A stretch of DNA of 15,832 bases from Planctomycetota bacterium (GTDB taxonomy: Bacteria > Planctomycetota > UBA8742 > SKZP01 > JAIOTL01). The stretch lies in NCBI GenBank assembly GCA_021106775.1, contig JAIOTL010000443.1, forward strand, positions 1 through 15,832, written 5' to 3'. Below the pieces are notes generated by a model. That model saw only the letters and a program-made list of their open reading frames with translations. It was not told the origin of the DNA and did not search any database. This document shows positions 1-8,203 of this stretch, piece by piece (the first letter of the stretch is position 1; each line of letters begins with the position of its first letter). The position numbers and the translations under genes were made by a program.

Positions 1-301
1 GATCGCCGTCCTTGTCATACAATTTCTGCTTGCCAAGCCGAGAAATCACAATTCTGATGTAGTGAAGTCTTGTAAGCTTCGCTTTTTCCTTCTGTTCCGG
101 CGTGCTCGCATCACGGTCAGCGATGAATGCTTTTTTCGCCATGGTGATAATCTTTTCTGCTTTTGGACGATATTCTTTCGCTTTGGTAATCGTTGTTACA
201 ATTCGTTCATGTGTCAGAAGCTGATTGATTAAATTCTTTTCAATTGCCTTGCGATGACCCAAATGTGAGCCAATCTTTCTTCCTTTGACCTTATGTCGCA
301 T
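1..301 (-). CDS. rplQ: 50S ribosomal protein L17, 3' end cut by window edge
   Basis: L17 of the large ribosomal subunit, which lies near the peptide exit tunnel. The minus strand reads MRHKVKGRKIGSHLGHRKAI at the N-terminus, then an INQLLTHERIVTT segment and AKEYRPKAEKIITMAKKA, which is the highly conserved L17 core. About 100 codons are present and the frame is open to base 1, so only the C-terminus is missing. The ATG at 299-301 is preceded by a good Shine-Dalgarno AAGGAG (308-313) five bases away, and the protein begins exactly where L17 normally does. In most bacteria rplQ follows rpoA directly. Here the gene upstream is a VWA membrane protein, with a 157-bp leader between that carries a promoter-like sequence and a hairpin, so it is probably transcribed on its own. 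Confidence 0.96.
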   Translation of the reverse strand, partial: MRHKVKGRKIGSHLGHRKAIEKNLINQLLTHERIVTTITKAKEYRPKAEKIITMAKKAFIADRDASTPEQKEKAKLTRLHYIRIVISRLGKQKLYDKDGD

Positions 302-336
302 ATTTTTCTCCTTGTGTTGTATCGATCGGGAACTAA

Positions 337-354
337 TGGGAATACGACTTCCCA
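337..354 (-). promoter_or_regulatory. hairpin in the rplQ 5' leader
   Basis: Perfect 6-bp inverted repeat TGGGAA / TTCCCA with a 6-nt loop, ending about 36 bases before the rplQ ATG. It would lie in the mRNA leader if transcription starts at the promoter proposed at 378-405. No U-run follows, so it is not an intrinsic terminator. A role in translational autocontrol of L17 is only an inference. Confidence 0.35.
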
Positions 355-377
355 AAAGCCGCGCGACTGAATCGCAG

Positions 378-405
378 ATTTTATCAGGTGACAGTCCGGT
401 TGCAA
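378..405 (-). promoter_or_regulatory. candidate sigma70-type promoter for rplQ
   Basis: On the minus strand a -35 TTGCAA (400-405), a 16-bp spacer and a -10 TAAAAT (378-383) sit about 80 bases before the rplQ start. Both boxes match the consensus at four or five of six positions. It fits the separation of rplQ from the upstream VWA gene. It was found by eye only, and such matches are common in AT-rich DNA. Confidence 0.4.
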
Positions 406-458
406 CTTCTTTTTGATGAAAATCCACAAATCGCAATGTTTTTCTTAATCAACAACAA

Positions 459-2345
459 CTATCCAAAGGGTCGGCGATGATAAATGTACCATTCGAACAG
501 AATCAGCAAAAGAGCGAAAATGAGCATGTATTTCCAGTATTCTCGTGTACTTTTCAGGTCTTCAATACGAACAGTTCCAGAACCGCCCTTAAAACTCAGG
601 TTTTCTCGTGTACTGATATTGCTTTCATCAAAATTTAATAAGGAAACCGCCAGCATTTTCGATTCATTGCCAACGGAAAGTTTGTATACCCCAGATTCAC
701 TCAATTGCCCAAGATGCCAATATCGGTCATTACCGAGAATCACGTTTTTCCGTTCACCACGAGGTGACATCAATTTTGCACTGTCATCTTCTACCTCAGC
801 AAATATCGAGCAGGTTTCACCCGTTCGGTACACATATTTATCATGTCCTTCTTCGGTTCGGGTAAGATAATTTATAATATTGTTGAACAAAAGCGGAAAC
901 GAAGGCTGCATAGGCCAGGTGCTGTCATAAACGTCAAAGCCAAACACTACAATTTTCAAGCCTTTTTGAGTGTAAAGGGCAACAAGCGGTGTTTCTTCGC
1001 TGTCGATAATGATTTTAGCACTTGTTGGAATTTTCAGTTTCGGTGCTTTCTTTATGAAAACGTTGGAAAAATCGATGTAATTGAGCAGCGGATGCTGTGT
1101 CGGTGGTTTCGGCTCAGGTGCGTCAACAAGTTCTTCGATGTTTAATGACCAGTTCGAAAGCGGCGGAACAGCACCCATAAACACATGATTGCCTGCCTTC
1201 ATCCGCTCTGGCGAACACATATCAAAAATGACAAGGTCATAATTATTCGCAGCATTATTATAAAGTTTCAAGCCGTTATCGACATCGACAGATTCCGCCT
1301 GCACGGTGATTTCATGAAATGCCGATGATGCCACGCTGAGCAATCCCGTTAAAAAATCATTTCCATTGGAGATAAGTAAAATTCTAACTTTGCGTGGTTT
1401 AGGCAGGATTAATGTTGCCCGATTATCAAGCATAAACTGATCTTGTCGCAGAATATTCGCTTCAACAATGCCTGAGCTCAATCGATTATCAGAAATCGTG
1501 AAAAACTCGTCTTTCCCAGAACCAAGACTGAATTTTTTCGCGTCAATAAGTTTATCCTCGTGTTTGATTTCCAAAATCCCTTCCGCAGATTCGTTGCCGG
1601 CGTTGAAAACAGTAATTGTCAGGTCATATTGACTGCGAGACATAGGGCTTATGCGTGCTGCAAGGTTTGATATACCCACATTGTCAAATTCCTTGCCGAT
1701 TCTCACAAAACGCAGGTTCATCTTGTTAAAACGTACTGGTATTTCCTCAGGCTGAAATCTACCGTCGCTGACTATTGAAATCTCTACATTTTCATGTTTA
1801 AGCGACAAAGATTCAGCCAGATTCAAAGCTTCGGAGATGTCTGTTGGATTATCAGTCGGTTTTACACGGTCGAGGGATTCGAGGAACTTGGTTTTCTCTG
1901 CAGTAAAAGGTGATGCAAGATGCGCGCGTGAATCAAAGGTAATTAGTGCAATCAGTTCATCGTGTTTGATGCCGGCGATTGCTTCCCTGATTTTGTTACG
2001 ACTTATCTCAAAACGGGACTTGTCGAATTCTCGTTCAATGGTTTTCATGCTTGCGGAAACATCGAGCAGAAAGATTCTGCGGTTTCCAATGGATTTCTCT
2101 ACATCATTTGCCGGTCTCGCAAGCGCAAGTGTCAAAAAAAGTAAAATGAGCAATTGGATAAATAACAGTAAAGAACGTTTGAGCCTCTGAAATGGAGCGT
2201 TTACGCGCATATCTTCAATCGTTTTTTCCCAAAGAAGTGTTGAACTGACATATCTGGGTGTTCGTTTCAGCTTTAGAAAGTACAGCACTATTATCGGAAT
2301 TGCGATAAACAAAAGCCATAGATATTCAGGTGCCAGCAACTTCAT
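459..2345 (-). CDS. BatA-type membrane protein with von Willebrand factor A domain
   Basis: A 628-residue membrane protein of the BatA/VWA type. The N-terminus (LLAPEYLWLLFIAIPIIVLY) and a second helix at about 58-76 form the two-helix BatA N-terminal domain. The VWA domain runs from about residue 89 to 250. Its metal-binding MIDAS motif DVSAS (95-99) and a downstream SDG are present, so it can probably bind a divalent metal and a protein partner. After an extracytoplasmic region a last helix (about 604-621) ends in a short basic tail. The ATG at 2343-2345 lies 12 bp behind the kinase stop with an ACGAG-like ribosome site, so the two are very probably co-transcribed. Related proteins are common in Planctomycetes and Bacteroidetes. 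The exact role is unknown. The stop is TAG. Confidence 0.85.
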   Translation of the reverse strand: MKLLAPEYLWLLFIAIPIIVLYFLKLKRTPRYVSSTLLWEKTIEDMRVNAPFQRLKRSLLLFIQLLILLFLTLALARPANDVEKSIGNRRIFLLDVSASMKTIEREFDKSRFEISRNKIREAIAGIKHDELIALITFDSRAHLASPFTAEKTKFLESLDRVKPTDNPTDISEALNLAESLSLKHENVEISIVSDGRFQPEEIPVRFNKMNLRFVRIGKEFDNVGISNLAARISPMSRSQYDLTITVFNAGNESAEGILEIKHEDKLIDAKKFSLGSGKDEFFTISDNRLSSGIVEANILRQDQFMLDNRATLILPKPRKVRILLISNGNDFLTGLLSVASSAFHEITVQAESVDVDNGLKLYNNAANNYDLVIFDMCSPERMKAGNHVFMGAVPPLSNWSLNIEELVDAPEPKPPTQHPLLNYIDFSNVFIKKAPKLKIPTSAKIIIDSEETPLVALYTQKGLKIVVFGFDVYDSTWPMQPSFPLLFNNIINYLTRTEEGHDKYVYRTGETCSIFAEVEDDSAKLMSPRGERKNVILGNDRYWHLGQLSESGVYKLSVGNESKMLAVSLLNFDESNISTRENLSFKGGSGTVRIEDLKSTREYWKYMLIFALLLILFEWYIYHRRPFG

Positions 2346-2357
2346 ATTATACTCGTT

Positions 2358-5300
2358 TTATTTCAAATCTTTCAGCAACAGCCATATTTCTTTGTTATAC
2401 GGATGATTTTTACGTGCTTCGGTCAACTCTTCTCGTGCAAGTTGTTTCTTCGCCTGAGCAATATACATTTTAGCGTTGAGAAGCATAACATCGGCATCAT
2501 CGAGAAAATTCTTATCGAGAATACTCATTGTTTTTCGTGCATCAGAATATTTTTTCATGTGAATCATCGCCATAGCATAAAGTTTCAGGTAGTCTTTAAG
2601 CTTGGTGTATTCTTCCACAACATTCTCAAGTAAACGCAGCATGATTTTTATGTTACCTCTTTGTTTTGCCTTTATCGCTGCAGCAATACATGCCCAAGCT
2701 GAGCGAGGATTAACGATTAAAGCTTCTTTAAAAGAATCACCAACGGGTTTGGATTCATCTACGATATATTCTTTCAATGAGAGAAGCCCAAATAATTCCG
2801 CATAATAAATGCTGAACCAGTTCCACTCATCAGCTCTTATAGGAACGTGAAACCGCCATTCTATCTTGCTTTTCACCGATTTCGGTAGTTTCCCCAAGTA
2901 TTTATTCATCTCAGAATAATCTTTCACCGAGAGCAGAAACAATGGAATCGTCAAAGCTTTGATAATATCGGTTTCCGGCTTGATGTATTTAAATGCGAGT
3001 TCGGAGACGTATCTAGGTGATAATTCACTCCATTTAAGCTCAATAACTTCGTCACTTACGCGAATTTTAAGAGAATCACTATCTGTTGAAACTATGCGAC
3101 CTTCAAGAGTTCCTTTGTCCAGAGTTTTTATCTCAGTTTTTTTGTTCTTTATCTCAAATGTTTTGAAAATCTTGTTAATTACAACATCCTGGAAGTATGT
3201 TATCGATTGTAAGTCTCGTTCAATGAGTTTCAGAACAGGCAAAACATACGTATATTTCGAACAGTCTTTTATCTCCTTGGTTACGTCTTTCAGCACGTTG
3301 TCAGCAAAAGAATCATAAGATTTAAGCGGAACAAGTCTTGTCTTGAGAATATTGGTAAGCCGGGTAGCAAAATAAGTTTGCTTTCTTTGTTCTTCTGCTT
3401 TCTTTGCCAGTTCTCCATTTACTTTACGATTAAACTCTTTTTGAACTTTTTCCTTAAGCTCTTTCAACTGAACATCGAATATGGGGTCACCGATTTCCTC
3501 AGTATTTTCAAGCACTTCAAGTGCATCGAAGTATTGAGCCGGAGATTTCCTCGTGAATTTCACAACTTCAATTCGAAATTCAGTCCATTTCTTACCAATC
3601 AACATGTCGATGTGTTTTTCTCGATTCTGGATTTCTTCATTGATTTCATAAGTCGTAAGCTTCGCTAAGAAACTACGCAAATTCGCTTTGACCTCCGTAT
3701 ATTTCTTCTCTTTAATCAATTTATCATAATCTTTCGTTACTCTTTCAAATTCCATCTGTGCAAGCTGTTCTCGCTTGTTAACAAGTTCTTTTCTGTATTC
3801 CTTTGCGCTGACAGCGGTTTTTGTTCCTGAATATTTATCGATAAAATCATCAATTTCTTGAAAAGAGTTATCAAAAAGCATCGCTTCTACAAGCTGGTTC
3901 ACCGATTTTCTCTTTATTTTCCACATTTCTTTTGCAGCTTCTTCGCGCTGTAGCTCTTTATTCGTACGCGGAAACGGACTTCCAGAATTTGATGCGCCAT
4001 TTGTTTTATTCGGACCAATTCCATCAGGGTCAACAGGTTCACCAGTAAACAAAGAGACAAAAAGAACAATTGCAATTATTAACATAATTGCGCCGACACC
4101 TGCAGTAATCGCGATTTTTTTGCGCACATTCCCGATTTCATCCTGCTTACTTGCACCTGTCGAATACAAACTTCCCTGCATAGTAGCGGATTGACTCTGG
4201 ACATCCTGATTTACCAACGTACCGAGTTCTTTTGTGTTTAATATTGAATGTTTTGTAATTTTTAACGCTTCTTCGAGTTCATTACAGTTCTGAAAGCGAT
4301 TCTGCGGATTCTTTTCCATCATTTTAAGAACAAGGTCTGCAAGCGGAATGGGCAGATTCGGATTTATCTTTTCCGGAGGTGTAACCGGTTCTCGAATGTG
4401 CATAAGAGCGGTTGCAACAGCGTTTTTACCCTTGAAAGGTCGTTTCCCAGTAACAATGTGATAAAGTGAAACACCGAGAGAATAAATATCTGAACGTCCA
4501 TCAAGGTCCTTCCCGCTGCACTGCTCAGGGCTCATATAATATGGCGTACCAAGTGCTTTACCGGGTTTTGAAATATCAAGCCCATGCTCCATCTGCCTGG
4601 CAAGTCCAAAATCCGTAATTTTCACGTTACCTTCACGCTCAATCATTATGTTATCAGGCTTGATGTCCCTGTGTATTATCCCTTTTTTGTGGGCTACGTT
4701 CAAACCTTCAGCAACCTGCATACAAATGTCAAGTGCTTCAATCGGAGGAAAAACGCCTTTTCTCAGCAAACGCTGGCGCAGGTCCTCACCGTCAATAAAC
4801 TGCATAACGATGAAATGAATCCCGTCATCTTCGCCGATATTGAGAATCTGAACGATATTCGGGTGTTCCATCTTGGCAGCGGATTTCGCTTCATGCTTGA
4901 AACGTTTTATGCGGTCAGCGGAGTCGAGTTGATTGGGTGGCAGTATTTTCAGCGCAACATTCTTGTCAAGCCCGATGTGAAACGCTTTGTACACAGAACC
5001 CATACCGCCTTCGCCGATTTTCGAGATAAGTTTGCATCCGCCGAAAATCTTGTTCACAAGCGGGTCTTTTCTTGGGTCGTACTTGTCACGCTCAAGAATA
5101 TCAGGGTCAGCATCGACTTCGAGCGTATCTATATTGGATTTTGATTTAGCGTTGGTTTTCACCGGATGATTCGTCAAAATCAACGTTTTCTCATCTTTTG
5201 CGTCGATTTTAGTATCAGCAACAGTTTTTAATGGTTTTCTCGAAGAAACAGTTCTTTTCGATTTTGGTCGAGTTGCCCTCTTTCCCGAAGTCTTGCGTTT

Positions 5301-5717
5301 ACGAGCTTCTCCGGTTTTTGTGCTGTTTTTTACTTGCTTCCGGTCAGTTTTTGCATTTGTTAATTTATCTCCTGCAATAATATCAGGATTGTTGTCGATG
5401 GTCTCATTTATGGTTTTTTCGAGTAATTTTGAGGTTTCATCTTCATGCAAAGAAGCCTCTGTTTTCTTAGTTTTTTTCCGAATTGACTTGGTCTTTTCCT
5501 TGATTTTATGGCTGACTTTGTCGTGTTCGCTACGTAGAATCAAGCCGTCATCAGGCGAAATCAGGTTCTTTTTCAAAAGTATCTCAAGCAGACTTATGTC
5601 ATTATCGGTTTTACGGATTTTTTCAACCACTAAAATGCAGCCCAGAAGTTCAGCATCAGGAATCAGCTTGTGTGCGAGTACAAGTTTACGGTAAATAATA
5701 TCCGATTTTGATGACAT
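2358..5717 (-). CDS. transmembrane Ser/Thr protein kinase with large extracytoplasmic C-terminal region
   Basis: A Hanks-type (PknB-like) eukaryotic-style kinase of 1119 residues, counting from the ATG at 5717. A small helical N-terminal domain (about 1-70) and a long Lys/Arg/Ser/Thr-rich linker (about 70-190) come first. The kinase domain (about 225-490) keeps all key elements: GEGGMG loop (235-240), VALK lysine (257), HRDIKPDN (349-356), DFG (369-371) and SPEQ (396-399). It should therefore be active. A single membrane helix lies at about 536-558. The remaining 560 residues, presumably outside the membrane, are helical and charged, with a small beta-type segment (around DKGTLEGRIVSTD) and TPR-like helices at the end. 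The frame also opens at a TTG at 5744, but that overlaps a -10-like box, and the ATG has GGA five bases upstream. It is followed after 12 bp by the VWA gene. Confidence 0.93.
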   Translation of the reverse strand: MSSKSDIIYRKLVLAHKLIPDAELLGCILVVEKIRKTDNDISLLEILLKKNLISPDDGLILRSEHDKVSHKIKEKTKSIRKKTKKTEASLHEDETSKLLEKTINETIDNNPDIIAGDKLTNAKTDRKQVKNSTKTGEARKRKTSGKRATRPKSKRTVSSRKPLKTVADTKIDAKDEKTLILTNHPVKTNAKSKSNIDTLEVDADPDILERDKYDPRKDPLVNKIFGGCKLISKIGEGGMGSVYKAFHIGLDKNVALKILPPNQLDSADRIKRFKHEAKSAAKMEHPNIVQILNIGEDDGIHFIVMQFIDGEDLRQRLLRKGVFPPIEALDICMQVAEGLNVAHKKGIIHRDIKPDNIMIEREGNVKITDFGLARQMEHGLDISKPGKALGTPYYMSPEQCSGKDLDGRSDIYSLGVSLYHIVTGKRPFKGKNAVATALMHIREPVTPPEKINPNLPIPLADLVLKMMEKNPQNRFQNCNELEEALKITKHSILNTKELGTLVNQDVQSQSATMQGSLYSTGASKQDEIGNVRKKIAITAGVGAIMLIIAIVLFVSLFTGEPVDPDGIGPNKTNGASNSGSPFPRTNKELQREEAAKEMWKIKRKSVNQLVEAMLFDNSFQEIDDFIDKYSGTKTAVSAKEYRKELVNKREQLAQMEFERVTKDYDKLIKEKKYTEVKANLRSFLAKLTTYEINEEIQNREKHIDMLIGKKWTEFRIEVVKFTRKSPAQYFDALEVLENTEEIGDPIFDVQLKELKEKVQKEFNRKVNGELAKKAEEQRKQTYFATRLTNILKTRLVPLKSYDSFADNVLKDVTKEIKDCSKYTYVLPVLKLIERDLQSITYFQDVVINKIFKTFEIKNKKTEIKTLDKGTLEGRIVSTDSDSLKIRVSDEVIELKWSELSPRYVSELAFKYIKPETDIIKALTIPLFLLSVKDYSEMNKYLGKLPKSVKSKIEWRFHVPIRADEWNWFSIYYAELFGLLSLKEYIVDESKPVGDSFKEALIVNPRSAWACIAAAIKAKQRGNIKIMLRLLENVVEEYTKLKDYLKLYAMAMIHMKKYSDARKTMSILDKNFLDDADVMLLNAKMYIAQAKKQLAREELTEARKNHPYNKEIWLLLKDLK

Positions 5718-5743
5718 CTCGTTCCGTATTCTAAGGGAAACCA

Positions 5744-5772
5744 ATATTATTTGTTTAACACCAAATATCCAA
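5744..5772 (-). promoter_or_regulatory. candidate promoter for the kinase-VWA operon
   Basis: Minus-strand -35 TTGGAT (5767-5772), a 17-bp spacer and -10 TAATAT (5744-5749), 27 bases before the ATG at 5717. It lies in the 117-bp gap after the solute-binding protein gene, so the kinase and VWA genes may have their own start in addition to read-through from upstream. Found by eye only. Confidence 0.38.
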
Positions 5773-5834
5773 ACTGGCTGGGGATAAATTCAATTCTATA
5801 TACTTTAAACAAAATATTAAGCATAAATCACCGA

Positions 5835-7523
5835 TTAATCCGCTGTTTTCAGCAGACCGAAAAAGTCATGAATTTCGTCTGGTGATTTACCGGCAACTTC
5901 GCTGATAAGGATATGTACCCGCAAAAGATGCCCCAAAACCTTGAAATATCTTGATTCCGAGAGTTTTTTCCTTAAAATGACCGCATCCTGAATTTCATGA
6001 ATTTTCATGAATTCTTGTGCAATTTCAGGTTCTTTGTCCTTTAATGCACAGGCGTAAAAATTATCCAGAGAATAAATCCAATCATCGCTAAAATCCGCAA
6101 AAGTCAAAGCAATTCTGCCTTGCAGCCATTCCTCGAAAAACACCTTCTCAGGCAGTATTTTCAACTTTACGCTGATATTCACTTCCGCAAGCTGCTGCTT
6201 GAAAGTCTGTGCAAGTGCCGTAAGGTCAGGCAGATAGCCGGTTTGAATCAGTGGATATGTTAATTCTATTTCAAGCTTTTTCTCATCGGAATATTTTCGG
6301 GTTTGCAACGCTTTGTTGATATTTAGCTCATCATCCACCGTTCTTGCATTTCCGCTTATGCCAGGAAGCTGATATTTGTCGTAAAATTCAAACATATTCT
6401 TGCTGAAAAACTCCTGCAAATCAACTGAATTGAAAACAATCTCCCTAATTCCCTTGGTTGCAAGAAGTTTTGCGGTTTTATCCCCTGCAAAAGGATTCAT
6501 AACAACAGAAGTCTGAAATCGAGAAAATCCCTTAAATGTTTCCAGATTGTCGTTTTTTGAAGCAACCGATGATGTGAGGATTGTGCCAGCAAGAATCATG
6601 TCAAGTTCTTCATTTTCAATCGCGTTTAATGCTGTGTTATCGTTATCGATAAAATATATATTTATGCCTGGATATGCCTTATTGCCCCAATAATGCTCAT
6701 TCGCACCAAGAAACAGATAATTGTTACTCAACAGACTTCCCAGAAGATAAGGACCTGTTCCGCTTGTTTTCGTGCTTAAATCGATGTTTGTGGTCTTTTC
6801 CCGACTTAAATGTTTCGATGAAATTATTGCTGCCTGTGGTAGTGCCAACTTTTGCAGAAAAAACGGGTCGAACTGGTTCAACTCAAAAACAACCTCGAAA
6901 TCACCGATTTTATAAACCTTGTTTATCGTTGAAAAGAGCTTGCGTATCGGAAATTCAACATCAGTATTCACGTTTATGTCTTCGAATCCGAGAAGCCGAG
7001 CAAATGATGCAACCACCGATGCTGCGGTGAAATTATTCGTGTCATGGAATCGCACATCCTGTCGCAGTGTGAAAGTCCAGCTCAAATCATCCGCTTGATA
7101 ACGCCAGCTTGTCGCAAGGGCAGGTTCAACACCGAATCGGATACTTTTTTCATCAAAATCTGAAGCGTATTTGAATGCTTCGAGGTCTTGCTCAAGCAAT
7201 AGTTTTTCATCGGATTTAACCAAACCCTCGTAAATCAGCGAGCAAACACCGGCTTCCCATGAATTGTGTGCTTTTTGAGGGTCAAGCAAGATAGAATCAA
7301 GAGGAATGGCAACATAAAAATATGCCCCTTTACCTGTGCCGGAACGCGGAACAATAAACGAACCCACAAGAATCGCAAGCACCACGAAAACCATAATATA
7401 TGTAAAATATTTGCTTCGTCTGACGTCCTGTTTGAACGCTTTTTCCGACTCTGCTTCTGCTTTTGCACGCCTGTTCTGTTTCTCAACCTGAGTCAGCTCG
7501 CTAAATTTCTTCTTTTTGACCAT
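5835..7523 (-). CDS. membrane-anchored family 5 (oligopeptide-type) solute-binding protein
   Basis: A 562-residue protein of the SBP_bac_5 family, the extracytoplasmic binding proteins of peptide/nickel ABC importers. Family hallmarks visible: a DPQKAHNSWEAGVCSLIYEG segment early in the mature part, and a VEPALATSWRY... TFTLRQDVRFHD ...ASVVASFARL stretch, which is the usual family signature. GTGPYLL and YWGNKAYPGINIYFI follow later. Instead of a lipobox signal it starts with about 37 mostly charged residues (MVKKKKFSELTQVEKQNRRA) and then one hydrophobic helix (38-58), so it should be held in the membrane as a type II protein. No permease or ATPase gene is nearby. The ATG at 7523 has only a weak AGG upstream. 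Operon membership with the kinase gene 117 bp downstream is possible. Stop TAA. Confidence 0.85.
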   Translation of the reverse strand: MVKKKKFSELTQVEKQNRRAKAEAESEKAFKQDVRRSKYFTYIMVFVVLAILVGSFIVPRSGTGKGAYFYVAIPLDSILLDPQKAHNSWEAGVCSLIYEGLVKSDEKLLLEQDLEAFKYASDFDEKSIRFGVEPALATSWRYQADDLSWTFTLRQDVRFHDTNNFTAASVVASFARLLGFEDINVNTDVEFPIRKLFSTINKVYKIGDFEVVFELNQFDPFFLQKLALPQAAIISSKHLSREKTTNIDLSTKTSGTGPYLLGSLLSNNYLFLGANEHYWGNKAYPGINIYFIDNDNTALNAIENEELDMILAGTILTSSVASKNDNLETFKGFSRFQTSVVMNPFAGDKTAKLLATKGIREIVFNSVDLQEFFSKNMFEFYDKYQLPGISGNARTVDDELNINKALQTRKYSDEKKLEIELTYPLIQTGYLPDLTALAQTFKQQLAEVNISVKLKILPEKVFFEEWLQGRIALTFADFSDDWIYSLDNFYACALKDKEPEIAQEFMKIHEIQDAVILRKKLSESRYFKVLGHLLRVHILISEVAGKSPDEIHDFFGLLKTAD

Positions 7524-7575
7524 ATGTAAACCTGATTTTGTGAGAAATATTGTGAAAAAACAAATTTATTGTCTG

Positions 7576-7606
7576 TTGACAACAATGTTATAAAAACTGT
7601 TATAAA
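7576..7606 (+). promoter_or_regulatory. promoter-like sequence for the lipoprotein pair, with direct and inverted repeats
   Basis: The 103-bp gap between the divergent genes holds a perfect -35 TTGACA (7576-7581) and a -10-like TATAAA (7601-7606); the 19-bp spacer is a little long, or 18 if TTATAA (7600-7605) is used. The -35 lies inside the inverted repeat TTGTC / GACAA (7569-7582). The nine-base word GTTATAAAA occurs twice, at 7587-7595 and 7599-7607, exactly 12 bp apart. The repeats could be regulator sites, which is an inference. No convincing promoter for the minus-strand gene was seen. Confidence 0.5.
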
Positions 7607-7626
7607 ACATATTTCATTAAATAATC

Positions 7627-8166
7627 ATGTATAAAACAAAATACTGGCTGTTTATTTTTAGTCTGCTCGTACTTTGCATCAGCATTTCATGCGAAGCTAT
7701 GGGTTATAATCCGCTTAAAATCAAGCAAGACCCGACATTGTTTCAAGCGGGTACAACTCCCGATAAAAGTTTCAGAATATTACAATTGAGTTTTCTCAAA
7801 AACGACCCGAAGATTTTTTATTACATGCTTTCGGAAAGGGTTCGCAAGGATTTTCCGTATTGGCGTATCGCGAATCAATGGCCTGAGATTCGCAAAAGTC
7901 TGGGTGAAGATTTAATCAATGCCCGTGTGCTAAAAAGTGAATACCTTAAGGTTTCTCCGATGTCTCCTTCTGCAGCATCACGATTTGCCGTTGAATATCA
8001 ACATCCACAGCAAGATACCGTTGTTGAAAATTTTTTATTTCTGCTTGAAATTGCGCCGGAATTCGGCGAGAAACGTCCGTCCTGGCGACTTTATTTCCCA
8101 TACAACAAATATCAGGAGAATGCAATCTGGTTCACACTTTTAACCGGTAAAATCGTTAAAGAATGA
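7627..8166 (+). CDS. putative lipoprotein or secreted protein of unknown function, first of a tandem pair
   Basis: A 179-residue protein with an N-terminal export signal: MYKTKYW, a hydrophobic stretch to about residue 21, then SISC. The cysteine suggests a lipoprotein, but the lipobox is imperfect because the -3 residue is serine. The rest is a small alpha+beta domain with the pattern S/T-P-x-K-S-F-R-I-L, FYYMLSERV, a conserved tryptophan (QWPEIRKSL), EYLKVSP, FLFLLEI and WRLYFPYNKYQ. The same landmarks recur in the same order in the next gene, so the two are paralogues. I do not recognise a named family; an NTF2-like fold is a guess. No clear Shine-Dalgarno precedes the ATG. The stop is TGA, which shows that TGA terminates here. 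Confidence 0.78.
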   Translation: MYKTKYWLFIFSLLVLCISISCEAMGYNPLKIKQDPTLFQAGTTPDKSFRILQLSFLKNDPKIFYYMLSERVRKDFPYWRIANQWPEIRKSLGEDLINARVLKSEYLKVSPMSPSAASRFAVEYQHPQQDTVVENFLFLLEIAPEFGEKRPSWRLYFPYNKYQENAIWFTLLTGKIVKE

Positions 8167-8203
8167 GTTATACTGACAAAACTACAAAGTTGAGGAAAAA
8201 AAT

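Noticed and set aside
229..429. 66-codon minus-strand frame overlapping the rplQ start and leader
   Set aside because: It overlaps the conserved N-terminus of L17 in another frame; the leader is better explained as regulatory.
5718..5744. TTG at 5744 as start of the kinase
   Set aside because: The codon overlaps the proposed -10 box and has no ribosome site. The ATG at 5717 has GGA five bases upstream.
5751..5818. Inverted repeat TTGTTTAA / TTAAACAA in the gap before the kinase gene
   Set aside because: Short AT-rich arms about 50 bp apart are expected by chance in such sequence; no further support.
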